This document shows, one piece after another, positions 24,912 to 35,400 of a DNA stretch of 64,000 nucleotides. The DNA comes from Bacteroidales bacterium UBA3653 (GTDB lineage: Bacteria > Bacteroidota > Bacteroidia > Bacteroidales > Paludibacteraceae). A model generated the notes under the pieces. That model was not told the DNA's origin. It saw only the letters and a list, made by a program, of their open reading frames with translations, and ran no database searches. The stretch's first letter is position 1; every line of letters starts with the position of its first letter. Both the position numbers and the translations under genes were made by a program. Location: the NCBI GenBank assembly GCA_002373505.1, contig DFKE01000012.1, positions 186,001-250,000 on the forward strand, read 5' to 3'.

Positions 24912-27735
24912 TCGTGCCTTTATGGCTAAGAAGAAACTACTGCTTAACTTATTACTGCTCAGCGCAGCAATAATGGTGTCCGCCCAAGAGGCACCGGAGA
25001 AATTGCCGATGGATCCTGATGTCCGTTACGGCAAACTGGACAATGGATTGACTTACTACATCCGTCACAACGAACAACCCAAACAACGTGCGGAGTTCCA
25101 TATCGCACAAGCCGTAGGTGCAATCCTCGAAGAGGACAATCAGAACGGTCTTGCCCATTTCCTGGAGCATATGGCGTTTAACGGTACGCAGCATTTCCCG
25201 GGTAAAGGGATCATCAATTATTTTGAATCAGTAGGTGTCAATTTCGGAGGTAACATCAATGCGTACACCTCTATCGACGAGACGGTCTATCGTCTCTCGG
25301 ATGTGCCTACTTATCGCAGCGGGATTGTGGATAGCGCCTTGCTCGTGATGCACGACTGGAGCTGCGGCTTGCTGCTTCTGCCGGAGGAGATAGATGCCGA
25401 ACGCGGAGTGATTCTTGAGGAATGGCGTACGGGCCGCACGGCGCAGCGTCGTATCTGGAAAGAGATGAACGCCAAGATGTACCCCGGTACACAGTATGCC
25501 AAACGCGATGTCATAGGGGATACAGCCGTAATCAATAACTTTGATTATCAGGCACTCCGTGACTATTATCATAAATGGTACGGCCCGGATAACCAGGCTA
25601 TCATCGTAGTAGGTGATATCAACGTGGACAGCATCGAGGCGAAGATCAAATCGCTGTGGGCGGATGTGCCGCGTCGTACGAATTACGGCGAGCGTCCTAT
25701 CTATACGGTGAATCATAACGACAAGCCTCTGGTGGCTATCGTGACGGACAAAGAGGCTCAGGGCAGCCGCATCACGATAGAGTACAAGTTCGACCAATTA
25801 CCGCAGGTACTGCAAGGGACGGCACAGGAATATATGCTTAATCTTGTGCGCGGGCTGGTGTGCGACATGCTGGACAACCGTTTCACGGAGTTGGCGCTTG
25901 ACCCGAAGGCTTCTTTTGCGGGAGCCGGGTGTTATTACGGCTCCGCGGCTAAAAAGATGGATGCTTTCTATGGAGTGTCCATTCCTAAAGAGGGGCGCGA
26001 GACGGAAGCCTATAACGACCTGTTGCTGCAGTTGGAGAAGATGCACCGTTACGGCTTTACGCAGAGCGAATTAGACCGCGTGAAGAGCGAGAAGATGAAC
26101 GCGATGGACAAGTATTACAACGAGCGCAACACCCGCAAGAACATCACTTTGGCGCGTGAGTGCATACGCCATTTCGAGAATGGCGAATCCATGCCCGGTG
26201 CACAGTGGGAATATGAATTCACCCAGGCGGTGCTGCCGATGGTATCGCTCGAAACGGTGAACAACGTGGCAAAATCGCTGATTCATGCCAACCCCACCGT
26301 AGCGATCTCCGGTCCCGAGAAAGAGGGCGTGAATATCCCTTCCGAGGAAACGATCCTTGCTTCGCTGGCGCACCAGAGCGAACTGGCTATAGAAGCTCCG
26401 GTAGAGGAGGCTTTTGACAGCGAACTGGTGAAGAAACTGCCGCGCAAAGGGAAAATCAAATCGTTCCGTTACAACGAGGATATTGAGGCTACGGAATGGG
26501 TGCTTTCCAACGGTATCAAGGTAGTCTTCCATCCTACGGATTTCAAGGCGGACGAGATCTTGATGCAGGGCTTCTCGAAGGGCGGTTTGTCGCAGGTTAA
26601 GACCGCCGATCTGCCTTCGGCACAAGTGGCTACATCGGTCATCGGTATGTCCGGTATAGGCCGGTTCAACGCCACCCAGTTGGAGAAAGCATTGACAGGC
26701 AAGACGGTGTCCGTCAACCCCGAGATATCGGAGAATATAGAGCGGATGCACGGTTCTTCGTCCGTGAAGGATCTGGAGACGATGCTGCAATTGACATATC
26801 TCTATTTCACTTCCCCGCGCCGCGATGAACAAGCCTATGAGACCATGATGGGGCTGCTGAAGAACCAACTGGCGAACCGTGACAAGAACCCCAAGACGGC
26901 TTTCTCGGATTCGATCCAGTTGATGAGTACCAACCATTCGGAGCGTACCGTGCTGGTGAATAACGAGATGCTGGAGAAAGTGTCGCTGGACAAGGCACTT
27001 GAGGTATATAAGGCACGCTTTGCCAACCCCGCTGACTTCACCTTCATCTTTGTAGGAAACATCAATCCGAACGATCAGAAAGTGAAAGATCTGATCTGTC
27101 AGTGGCTGGGCGGGCTGAAGACCAAGAAATGCCGGCATGAAGAGATAATCGACCATCATGTGACAGTAGCGCCCGGCAGACAGAAAAACTATTTCACCCG
27201 TCCGATGGAGACAACAACGGCTTCAAACCGTATCCAGTTCACCTCATACGACATGCCTTATTCGATGGCGAACGATCTGAATATGGAGATGATCGGCCGT
27301 ATCCTCTCTACGCGTTATCTGGAGTCTATCCGTGAGCGTGAAGGCGGTTCGTACGGCGTAGGAACCTACGGCTATATGAATATATTGCCTGCTCCGGAGG
27401 CAGGTCTGCTGATGCAGTTCGATACGGATCCTAAAAAACAGGCGCGGCTGATGGAGATTATCTATGAGGAAGTAGATACGATTATCGCCAACGGTCCGCT
27501 GGCGTCAGACCTGCAGAAAGAGAAGGAATCGATGCTGAAGGATTTCCAGGAAGATCTGGAGAAGAACGGTTATTGGCGCCAGTCGCTTTATATGTACTAT
27601 ATGTACGGCGAGAATAATATCCGCAATTATAAAGCAGCGGTAGAGGCGATCACCGCCGAGACGGTCCAAAACACGCTCAAGGAACTGGTGAAAGCCGGTA
27701 ACGTACTGGAAGTAGTAATGTTTCCCGAAAACTGA
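24895..27735 (+). CDS. M16-family zinc peptidase (pitrilysin type), secreted
   Basis: Large periplasmic or surface peptidase with two M16 halves in ~946 residues. The inverted zinc motif HFLEH is at His88-Glu91-His92, followed by the usual distal Glu region; the second half (from ~520) lacks the zinc site and is structural. The signal peptide is KKKLLLNLLLLSAAIMVSA. The ATG at 24895 overlaps ftsH; a second ATG at 24922 (MAKKKLLL) would give a cleaner signal and is equally likely. The segment 24903-24932 (GTTAATCGTGCC through GGCTAAGAA) is nearly identical in DNA to the start of the small gene at 44375. Confidence 0.9.
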   Translation: MKNKVNRAFMAKKKLLLNLLLLSAAIMVSAQEAPEKLPMDPDVRYGKLDNGLTYYIRHNEQPKQRAEFHIAQAVGAILEEDNQNGLAHFLEHMAFNGTQHFPGKGIINYFESVGVNFGGNINAYTSIDETVYRLSDVPTYRSGIVDSALLVMHDWSCGLLLLPEEIDAERGVILEEWRTGRTAQRRIWKEMNAKMYPGTQYAKRDVIGDTAVINNFDYQALRDYYHKWYGPDNQAIIVVGDINVDSIEAKIKSLWADVPRRTNYGERPIYTVNHNDKPLVAIVTDKEAQGSRITIEYKFDQLPQVLQGTAQEYMLNLVRGLVCDMLDNRFTELALDPKASFAGAGCYYGSAAKKMDAFYGVSIPKEGRETEAYNDLLLQLEKMHRYGFTQSELDRVKSEKMNAMDKYYNERNTRKNITLARECIRHFENGESMPGAQWEYEFTQAVLPMVSLETVNNVAKSLIHANPTVAISGPEKEGVNIPSEETILASLAHQSELAIEAPVEEAFDSELVKKLPRKGKIKSFRYNEDIEATEWVLSNGIKVVFHPTDFKADEILMQGFSKGGLSQVKTADLPSAQVATSVIGMSGIGRFNATQLEKALTGKTVSVNPEISENIERMHGSSSVKDLETMLQLTYLYFTSPRRDEQAYETMMGLLKNQLANRDKNPKTAFSDSIQLMSTNHSERTVLVNNEMLEKVSLDKALEVYKARFANPADFTFIFVGNINPNDQKVKDLICQWLGGLKTKKCRHEEIIDHHVTVAPGRQKNYFTRPMETTTASNRIQFTSYDMPYSMANDLNMEMIGRILSTRYLESIREREGGSYGVGTYGYMNILPAPEAGLLMQFDTDPKKQARLMEIIYEEVDTIIANGPLASDLQKEKESMLKDFQEDLEKNGYWRQSLYMYYMYGENNIRNYKAAVEAITAETVQNTLKELVKAGNVLEVVMFPEN

Positions 27736-27744
27736 TGATGACAG

Positions 27745-28485
27745 ATGAACATCGTAGTAGTTAACGATGACGGTTGGGGCACTGCCGGAATCCGTCTCTT
27801 AGCCAAAGAAATGACCAAACTGGGGCAAGTAACCGTTATTTGTCCCGATGGTCCGCGAAGCGGTAAGGCTGTTTCTATCACTGTGGAGAGCCCTATCTAT
27901 GTGCGGCGTATAGAGGATCATGATCTCAACGGGGCGGATGTCTATGTGACGAACGGCACGCCGGCTGACTGTATCAAAATAGCCCGGGAATATATCTTCC
28001 CGGACACGCAGATAGATCTGGTCGTTTCCGGTATCAACCACGGGTCCAATGCGGCAGTCAATGCAATGTATTCCGGTACCATTGGTGCTTGTTTCGTAGC
28101 AGCGGAGAAAGGTATTCCGGCAATAGGATGGTCGATAGACAGCCATGCTATGGATGTCGATCTGCATTGGTTGCAGCCTTTCCTGGTAGAAGTGACGCAG
28201 CATCTGTATGAAGAGGGCATAGCTCCCCGTACGGTTTTCAATATCAACGCCCCGGAAGGGGAAATAGAGGGAATCCGGTGGACGCGTCAATGCGTGGGGC
28301 ATTGGGCGAACGAGTTGGTTCCGCTGGACCGGGTGCCGGAAGGAGTACTGAAAGGGTGGAAACTCGGCGGTTGTTTTGTGAATGACGAACCGTCCGCCAC
28401 GGATACGGATATATGGGCGATGGAGCATCAGTTGCTGGCGATCACGCCGCTTTCTTTGGACTGGACAGATTATGGATCGCTTTGA
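27745..28485 (+). CDS. surE: 5'/3'-nucleotidase SurE
   Basis: Metal-dependent nucleoside monophosphatase. The N-terminal NDDG motif (residues 7-10) binds the metal, and VVSGINHGSNAA with SGTIGACFVAAEKGIPAIGWS follows the family pattern. The 246-residue length is normal. It lies 9 bp after the M16 peptidase gene and overlaps the next small membrane protein gene by 14 bp. In many Bacteroidetes surE precedes lpxB on the same strand; here lpxB is convergent. Confidence 0.93.
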   Translation: MNIVVVNDDGWGTAGIRLLAKEMTKLGQVTVICPDGPRSGKAVSITVESPIYVRRIEDHDLNGADVYVTNGTPADCIKIAREYIFPDTQIDLVVSGINHGSNAAVNAMYSGTIGACFVAAEKGIPAIGWSIDSHAMDVDLHWLQPFLVEVTQHLYEEGIAPRTVFNINAPEGEIEGIRWTRQCVGHWANELVPLDRVPEGVLKGWKLGGCFVNDEPSATDTDIWAMEHQLLAITPLSLDWTDYGSL

Positions 28486-28750
28486 CAGATATTGGATAGG
28501 AATCCTTATAGGCTTGCTGCTGCCGGCGGCTTTCGGACTGACCTATATCGAGGTGATGAATCTCTGGTATCCGCTGCAGACATTGCAGTTCCAAGCTGGC
28601 GGGGTATTGGCCAAACTGCTGTTGGTGAGTGTTTTTCCCGATCTGGCTCTGATCTTCGTCTTCTATACCACAGATACATGGAGACTCAGCAAAGGAGTGC
28701 TTGCCGGAGCTATGCCGTATGTACTGGCGGCGCTTATGGTCTCGATGTGA
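28472..28750 (+). CDS. Small membrane protein, function unknown
   Basis: A 92-residue protein with three hydrophobic segments (~8-27, 44-64, 76-92). The start at 28472 (MDRFDRYWIGILIGLL) is preferred because it overlaps the surE end, a usual sign of coupling. I recognise no domain. Its 3' end overlaps the 3' end of the convergent lpxB gene by 17 bp. Confidence 0.7.
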   Translation: MDRFDRYWIGILIGLLLPAAFGLTYIEVMNLWYPLQTLQFQAGGVLAKLLLVSVFPDLALIFVFYTTDTWRLSKGVLAGAMPYVLAALMVSM

Positions 28751-29849
28751 TGATCCGGGCTGCAGTGGCAGAGGCGGGCAGAGACCCCAGAAGAGAATGG
28801 AGATGTTCGTAAGAAGCGAGCATCTCTTTTTTATAGTTCTCATCGGTTAAGATCTGCGCTATTTCACGGGTGATATTCTCTACGGTGAACTCATCCGCTA
28901 TAAATTCCCTGATGACCTCCCTGCCGGAGATGATGTTCACCAGCGTGAAATGACGAATAGAGAAGAGCAGGGGTTGCGCCCATGAGCGGATCAGACCTAT
29001 CCCTTTCGAGCAAGCCAAATGATACACCGCTACTTGCGGGCAACCCAGCAATGCCGTTTCGAGCGTAGCCGTACCGGAATTGACGACAGCCGCAGAGGCA
29101 TGCCTCAGGGTCTCATAGGTCTCGCGCGTGAGCGTTTCGCCCGCGCGTAAATAAGGAGTATAGAAACTATCCTCTATGTTTGGCGCGGCGCATACCACAA
29201 TCTTGTATTCCCGGAACTGCCTTGCGGCGTCTGTCATCCGCGGCAGACAATGGCTGATCTCTGTAGGACGGGAGCCGGGGAGAAGGGCGATGATCTTTTG
29301 TCTCTCTTCCTTTTCGCCCTTTCTCCTTTGCATGAGGCTGTCAATGGTCTCTGCCGTCGGGTTCCCCACATAAGTGCAGCGATAGCCGTATCGGGCATAG
29401 AAGCCTGGCTCGAAGGGGAAGATACCGAGCACCTCGTCGCATAAGCGTGCTATCGAATGGATTCTCCTTCGTTTCCATGCCCATACTTTGGGCGGAATAT
29501 AATAGTATATTTTTGTTTGCGGCAGATGGCGTCGGCAGAACTTCGCCATCCGCAGGTTGAAGGAAGGGTAATCAATGAGAATCAGTACATCCGGCTTTTC
29601 CTGCACCAATGATTGCCGCGCGATGCGGAAGTTCTCTCTCACCTCGCGCCAATGGCTGATTACCGTGGCGAAACCCATAAACGCCATGTTCCGGATATGC
29701 CGGTACAGACGGCATCCGGCGGCACTCATCCTGTCTCCTCCCATTCCGGCGAACACCGCTTCACGGTCACTCTCCGCTATCTGTTTTATCAGTGCGGCAG
29801 CGTGCATCTCGCCGGACGCTTCGCCTGCTATGAGGTAATACTTAGCCAT
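28734..29849 (-). CDS. lpxB: Lipid-A-disaccharide synthase
   Basis: Joins UDP-2,3-diacylglucosamine and lipid X to form the lipid A disaccharide. Family patterns include YYLIAGEASGEMHAA at the N-terminus, PPKVWAWKRRRI and LLPGSRPTEI. The 371-residue length is normal. The segment RRKGEKEERQK just before LLPGSR (nt ~29305-29340) is encoded by purine-rich 7-mer-like units and may be another tolerated repeat. It is co-directional with glmM upstream. Confidence 0.93.
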   Translation of the reverse strand: MAKYYLIAGEASGEMHAAALIKQIAESDREAVFAGMGGDRMSAAGCRLYRHIRNMAFMGFATVISHWREVRENFRIARQSLVQEKPDVLILIDYPSFNLRMAKFCRRHLPQTKIYYYIPPKVWAWKRRRIHSIARLCDEVLGIFPFEPGFYARYGYRCTYVGNPTAETIDSLMQRRKGEKEERQKIIALLPGSRPTEISHCLPRMTDAARQFREYKIVVCAAPNIEDSFYTPYLRAGETLTRETYETLRHASAAVVNSGTATLETALLGCPQVAVYHLACSKGIGLIRSWAQPLLFSIRHFTLVNIISGREVIREFIADEFTVENITREIAQILTDENYKKEMLASYEHLHSLLGSLPASATAARIITSRP

Positions 29850-29860
29850 GCTGCAGAGTA

Positions 29861-29904
29861 TAGGTATTGTCTAGGTATGGTCTAGCTATTGTCTAGCATT
29901 GAGA
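29861..29904 (-). repeat. Four-unit 11-bp array between glmM and lpxB
   Basis: On the + strand TAGGTATTGTC, TAGGTATGGTC, TAGCTATTGTC, TAGCATTGAGA. Further 11-bp spacing (ACTCTTTGCTT, ACTCTCTGATT, ACTTTCATTAC) continues at 29921-29953 into the glmM 3' end. The units differ from the 13918 array but the period is the same. Confidence 0.75.
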
Positions 29905-29930
29905 GACAGGTTAGCCGCTCTACTCTTTGC

Positions 29931-31304
29931 TTACTCTCTGATTACTTTCATTACGCTCTGTGCCAGTCTGTTTGCCTCTTCCATCGTCGCCGCCTCGGAA
30001 TAGACACGAATGATCGGCTCTGTGTTCGATTTGCGCAGGTGAACCCATCCGTCCGCGAAATCAATCTTCACTCCGTCGCGGTCATTCACACGCTCGTTCT
30101 TATACAGCTCTTTGACCTTCGCCAGAATAGCATCTACATCTGTATCAGGAGTCAGGTCTATGCGGTTCTTGCTGATGCAGTAATCGGGTAATGTCCGTCT
30201 GAGTTCACTCACTTTGATGTTGAGTTGTGCCAGATAACTCAGGAAGAGCGCGATACCTACGAGTGCGTCTCTTCCATAATGGCATTCGGGATAGATCACT
30301 CCTCCGTTTCCTTCTCCTCCGATGACTGCACCTACGCGTTTCATCTCCGCTACTACGTTCACTTCCCCTACCGCACTGGCGCTGTATTCGCCGCCGTGCA
30401 ATTTAGTCACATCACTCAGCGCACGGGTGGAAGACATATTGCTGACGGTGTTACCCGGCGTATGGCGCAGGACATAATCAGCCACGCTGACCAGCGTGTA
30501 TTCTTCGCCGAACATATCTCCGTTCTCGCATATGATCGCTAACCGGTCCACATCGGGATCCACTACAAAACCGACATCGGCTTTGCCGCTCTTGAGCAAA
30601 TCGCTGATCTGGGTCAGATGCTGTGGCAGCGGTTCCGGGTTATGCGGGAAACGTCCGTCAGGCGTACAGTTCAGTTCGATGATATTCTCCACTCCTACGG
30701 CTCGCAAGATAGCCGGAATGGCTAATCCTCCCACCGAATTGACGCAATCGACAGCTACGGTGAAATGATGTTTTCTGATAGCCTCTGTGTCCACCAGTTT
30801 CAGCTTCAGCACCTGCTCTATATGGTAGGGCAGATAGTCTTTGTTCGTCATATGCCCCAGGTCATCCACTTCAGCGAAACAGAAATCCTCTTTCTCTGCG
30901 ATGGCTAATACGCCTTTGCCTTCTGCATCATTCAGGAACTCGCCTTTCTCGTTGAGCAGTTTGAGCGCGTTCCATTGCTTGGGGTTATGGCTGGCAGTCA
31001 GGATGATACCTCCCGCTGCTTTTTCGCCGGTAACAGCCAGTTCGGTAGTCGGCGTGGTTGCCAGTCCGATGTTCACTACGTCATATCCCATTCCCATGAG
31101 GGTGCCGCACACGATCTGTTCTACCATCTGTCCGCTCAACCGCGCATCGCGTCCTACTACAATCTTATTGTTCTCCGGCATCGCAGCGCGGCGCTGCGTA
31201 GCATAAGCGGCGGTGAAACGTACAATATCTACCGGGTTGAGACCCTCTCCTACACGACCGCCGATAGTACCGCGGATACCGGAAATACTTTTTACTAAAC
31301 TCAT
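29931..31304 (-). CDS. glmM: Phosphoglucosamine mutase-like phosphohexomutase
   Basis: Alpha-D-phosphohexomutase that interconverts hexosamine or hexose phosphates for cell-wall precursors. The active-site loop ITASHNP carries phosphoserine Ser105, the metal loop is DPDVDRL (~246-252) and the C-terminal sugar/phosphate loop is RKSNTEPIIRVYSEA. The 457-residue size fits the Bacteroidetes GlmM group, although phosphomannomutase activity cannot be excluded. The start at 31304 overlaps the upstream stop (ATGA), so translation is coupled to the FKBP-like lipoprotein gene. Confidence 0.88.
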   Translation of the reverse strand: MSLVKSISGIRGTIGGRVGEGLNPVDIVRFTAAYATQRRAAMPENNKIVVGRDARLSGQMVEQIVCGTLMGMGYDVVNIGLATTPTTELAVTGEKAAGGIILTASHNPKQWNALKLLNEKGEFLNDAEGKGVLAIAEKEDFCFAEVDDLGHMTNKDYLPYHIEQVLKLKLVDTEAIRKHHFTVAVDCVNSVGGLAIPAILRAVGVENIIELNCTPDGRFPHNPEPLPQHLTQISDLLKSGKADVGFVVDPDVDRLAIICENGDMFGEEYTLVSVADYVLRHTPGNTVSNMSSTRALSDVTKLHGGEYSASAVGEVNVVAEMKRVGAVIGGEGNGGVIYPECHYGRDALVGIALFLSYLAQLNIKVSELRRTLPDYCISKNRIDLTPDTDVDAILAKVKELYKNERVNDRDGVKIDFADGWVHLRKSNTEPIIRVYSEAATMEEANRLAQSVMKVIRE

Positions 31305-31879
31305 GGTTTTACGTTGATTTTTAAAATATATGCATATGGTGTTACGGTGCTCTGCTCCGCAGAGAAACCTAATTTGCTGGGTACGATAATCTCGCATACG
31401 GAGTTAGGATATTCCATCAGTCCTACAGCCAGATGCCATGCCACAGCCTCGCATTCGGTGGTGTTCAGATAATGGAATTCATACGGATAAGCCTGCTCCA
31501 GGGTAGTCCAGTAACTGAGTGTATCTGCGTTTTCTGTCAGTTCCCACCGTTTGTACCGCGCGATAATAACATCGTTCGCTACGATACTCAGGTCCAGGGT
31601 GTCCTTTTTGCCGTCGCTCAGGGTGTCAACCAGCACCGAGTCGCCGCGCGAGATGAGGCGGAAATAGAGGTTATCCACTCCCTTCACTTTGTAGAACTCT
31701 TTTTCTCCCCATACATGGTTGTCGTCCGGTTCTTCCGTCACAATCGTGTAGTTGTTCCGGCTGAGATAGTTCGCAATCAGTCTGTCTTCTTTGTCGCGGA
31801 GCCGGGAATAGGTGTTGCTGTTGCATCCCGCAGCGATGATCACGACCCCTATCAGCCATAATAAAATACTCTTTTTCAT
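31301..31879 (-). CDS. FKBP-fold lipoprotein (DUF4827-like)
   Basis: A 192-residue lipoprotein (MKKSILLWLIGVVIIAAGC, Cys19). The C-terminal part has the outline of an FKBP-type prolyl isomerase: a strand with AVAWHLAVGLMEYPNSVCEIIVPS, then LGF and the closing VTPYAYILKINV strand. Similar proteins occur just upstream of glmM in other Bacteroidales. Key aromatic active-site residues of true isomerases are only partly present, so binding without catalysis is possible. Confidence 0.75.
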   Translation of the reverse strand: MKKSILLWLIGVVIIAAGCNSNTYSRLRDKEDRLIANYLSRNNYTIVTEEPDDNHVWGEKEFYKVKGVDNLYFRLISRGDSVLVDTLSDGKKDTLDLSIVANDVIIARYKRWELTENADTLSYWTTLEQAYPYEFHYLNTTECEAVAWHLAVGLMEYPNSVCEIIVPSKLGFSAEQSTVTPYAYILKINVKP

Positions 31880-32401
31880 TTATCTTAACTCTATTTCAAT
31901 TAGTACGTTTTCATAGGGAGGGATGTTTCTGGTCCCCCTTATCCCGTAAGCGGAATACCAGGGTGCATACATCTTCACCCGGCATCCGTGGTGCCATTCG
32001 CGTATGTTGGTGTCAACGGCGGCAGGCAGTTCCATCTTCCCGATACAATAGGTTCCTTCGCTGTCCTCCAGCATCCGTCCGTCCAGCGCGAAGACCTTCA
32101 GGTGTACGGCACATTCCTCTCCCATTCTCGGCATAGGCCGGTCTATGTCTCCGCGATCGATGATGGCAGCCCATGCGCCGCCGTTATACAGCGCGTATGA
32201 CTCCTCTTGCTTCTGCACCAGAGCGGCTAACTGTTCGTCTGCCGCCTGGGCTAACTGCATGTTCAGCTCCATCACGGCCAACTGGGTGCTGTCCGGCTCA
32301 GGCGGACGACTCTTGCGCTGGCTCGGGATCTGCGGGTTCTGAGGTCCGCATCCCGCTATCAGCATAGCGATACCCCACAGGATGATTTTTCCGCTTTTCA
32401 T
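31880..32401 (-). CDS. FKBP-like lipoprotein, degenerate
   Basis: A 173-residue lipoprotein (MKSGKIILWGIAMLIAGC, Cys18) with a proline-rich linker and a helical segment (~40-70), then a short FKBP-like domain (LDGRMLEDSEG, AYGIRGTRNIPPYENVLIEIEL). It abuts the next FKBP-like gene with no gap, so the two are probably made together. It likely acts as an envelope chaperone; this is inference. Confidence 0.75.
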   Translation of the reverse strand: MKSGKIILWGIAMLIAGCGPQNPQIPSQRKSRPPEPDSTQLAVMELNMQLAQAADEQLAALVQKQEESYALYNGGAWAAIIDRGDIDRPMPRMGEECAVHLKVFALDGRMLEDSEGTYCIGKMELPAAVDTNIREWHHGCRVKMYAPWYSAYGIRGTRNIPPYENVLIEIELR

Positions 32402-32407
32402 ACGCTT

Positions 32408-35400
32408 CTATTTGCCTCCTTTTTCCTGCGCGGCGCGACGGTATTCGCTCGGTGTGACGCCGTAGGTGTTCTTGAAACATTTGGCGAAATAGCGGCTGTC
32501 GTTCATACCTACCATGTAGGTGACCTCCGTGATGTTGTATTGCCGTTCTTCGAGCAGCTGTGCCGCCCGTTTGATACGCATCTCGCGGATGAACTCCACG
32601 GGACTGAGACCGGTCATGTTCTTCAGTTTGTTGAAGAAGACAGTCCTGCCCATGCCCATCTCTTCTACCAGTTCGTCCACGGTCAGGGTGTTGTTATCCA
32701 TCTGCCGCTCCATCACATCCAGCAGTTTGGCGAGGAATGTGTCTCCGGGGATCGGTTCTTCCGTCTTGGGCGATTCCAGCCTCATCAGACGCTGGCGGTA
32801 GCTGTGCTCCAGCTGTTCGCGCTGGACAAGGATATTATGTACCCGTGCGCGCAGGTATTCCGGTTCGAAAGGCTTGGTTACGTAGTCGTCCGCTCCGTAT
32901 TCCAGCGCCTGCAGGCGGCTCTCGATAGCCGTCTTGGCGGTCAGGAGAATCACGGGTATGAAATCGAAGTCCGGGTTCTTCTTGATGAACTGGGTGAGTT
33001 CCAACCCGTCTATCTTAGGCATCATCAGGTCCGTTACCACCAGGTCGATAGGCTTGGTGCGGATGATATGTTCTGCTTCTTCTCCGTCCGCAGCGGTCTC
33101 CACGTGGTAGTCATGGCTCAGTATCTTAGCCAGGAAATTGCGCATATCCGCGCTGTCGTCCACTACCAGAATAGTACGGGTGTTATCCTGCTGCTCCTGC
33201 TCCAATAGCTCCAGTTTGTCCTCGAAGGTAGGCGGAGTGTCCGTCTGCGCGGTAGAGGCGTCGTCGGCGATGAACTCCACGTCGTTGCCGAAATGCTCCT
33301 TGCCGGTATGAAGCAGGATCGTGATAGTGGTTCCCTTGCCTAACTCGCTCTCTACCTCTATATATCCGTGATGGAGGTCCACCAGTTCCTTGGTCAGGTT
33401 CATTCCGATGCCGGTACCGGTCACGCCGGTGTTGTTGAGTTCGTTATTGCTGGAGAAACGCTCGAACAGTACGTTCCGTTTGTCCGGGGCGATACCTACG
33501 CCTTCGTCCTGTACGGCGAGGGTCACAAACCCCGGTTTGGAATCTACGATCACGCGGATGGACTTGCCTGCCGGAGTGAATTTGAAGGCATTGCTCAGCA
33601 GGTTCCAGATGATAGTATCCATCCTTTCGCGGTCCACCCATACGGTCGAGTCTTCTGCGCGGTTCTCTATCTCGAAATGGATATGTTTGTCGTAGGCTTC
33701 TTTGCGGAAATTGGCGCTGGTCTCTTCCACCAGTTCGCTTAGCAGCGTCTGTCTCAGTTTGAGTTTCATCTTCTGGTTCTGCACCTTGCGGAATTCCAGC
33801 AACTGGTTCACCATCCTCAACATCCGCTGGCCGTTGCTCTGCACGATCTCCAGCTGGCTGCGTACGCTCTGGCTGATACGCTCGTTCTGCAGGATGTTCT
33901 CTATCGGCGCTACGATGAGGGTCAGCGGCGTGCGCAGCTCATGGCTGATATTGGTGAAGAACCGCAGCTTGATATCCGTCACCTGCTGCTCTATCAGCAC
34001 TTTCTGGCGCAACTCATTGTATATGCTTACGCTGTATGCCGTAATACCGATGATGAGCAGCAGTCCGAGTATATACAGCATGATAGCCCACCAGGACAGC
34101 CATGTCGGTTTCTCGACGTATATCACCAGCGTTTTCTCGTTGTCCACGTCGCTGCCTTCGCGGTTGGTGGAGCGTACATGGAAGACATATCTCCCGTGCC
34201 GCATGTTGTTGTATGTCACGCGGCGCACTTCCTTGGCGTAGATCCACTCTTTGTCGATGCCGTCCATCTTGTAGGCATATACGATCTTGTGCGACCCGGT
34301 CAGATCCATTGCCGCATATTCGATCGTCACGTTGCTTCCGTGCGCGATGGTGATGGTGTCGCCGCTCAGCTCTTCGTCCTGCGCCTCGATACGTGTGATC
34401 CGCATCGGCGGCACGGAGGTGGAGCGGCGGATGCGTGTGGGGTCGAACGAACAGTAACCGTTCGAATAGCCGAATAGGATCTGTCCGTCCGGCGTACGGA
34501 GCGCTTCCGCTTCCGTGAAATAGGTGTTCTGCTCGCCGTCCAGCGCGTCGTAGTAATAGAGGTTGCCTGTCTCCAGATTCAACTGGGCGATATTGCTCTC
34601 CGAGGTGAACCACAGGTTCTTGCCGTCACCCGTCAGACTCAGGATGATATCATGGAATGTCTGTACGCGGGTGAGCTCCAGTTTGGGATCCTTGGGGGCG
34701 AGGGTGAACAACCCTCCGCCGAACGAACCGAGCCATAAGCGCTCATGTCCGTCATAATAGATGGCGCGGATGTCATAACTCGGGATAACGGTGCTCCGCA
34801 TGGTGCTGGTGTTCACAAGCAGGATACCGGTTGTCGTTCCGCACCATAGGTCGTCGTCCACCATCTCTATGTCGCGTACTTTCATACCCTGACCGATCAC
34901 CTCCGGCTGGCTCCATCCTGTTCCGTTCCATTTCAGGATATTGACGCCGTCGCCGTAGGTGGCTACGTACAGACTGCCGTCCTCTCCTTCTTCTATATCA
35001 TATATATCCGGATGGCTGGTAGGAATGGTCTTTCCGCTGGCGTTGATGAGTCCGCGTCCTTTTGTGCCGTATAGCATCCCGTGGCTGGTCTCCATGGCGC
35101 AGTAGATAGCGGTCTCGGATTTCACCAGCGTCACGATCTCGCCGTCCTTCTTCAGCGCGAACGCGCGTACCTCTCCGTTATCACGCGCGCTCTTCCGCAT
35201 GTCGTGCAGCTGATAAGGAGTAGGGTCCATGTTCACGCAATCCACGCCGCCGTCATAGGTGGCGATCCACATCTGGCCGTCGCGGTCCAGATAAGCGGTG
35301 TGGATCATGTTGGTCAATCCCTCTATCGGATAGACCAACTCGTCTTTCTCCGGGTCGTAATAACTCCATCCGCCGCCTGTTGGGTTGACCCATGTGCGGC

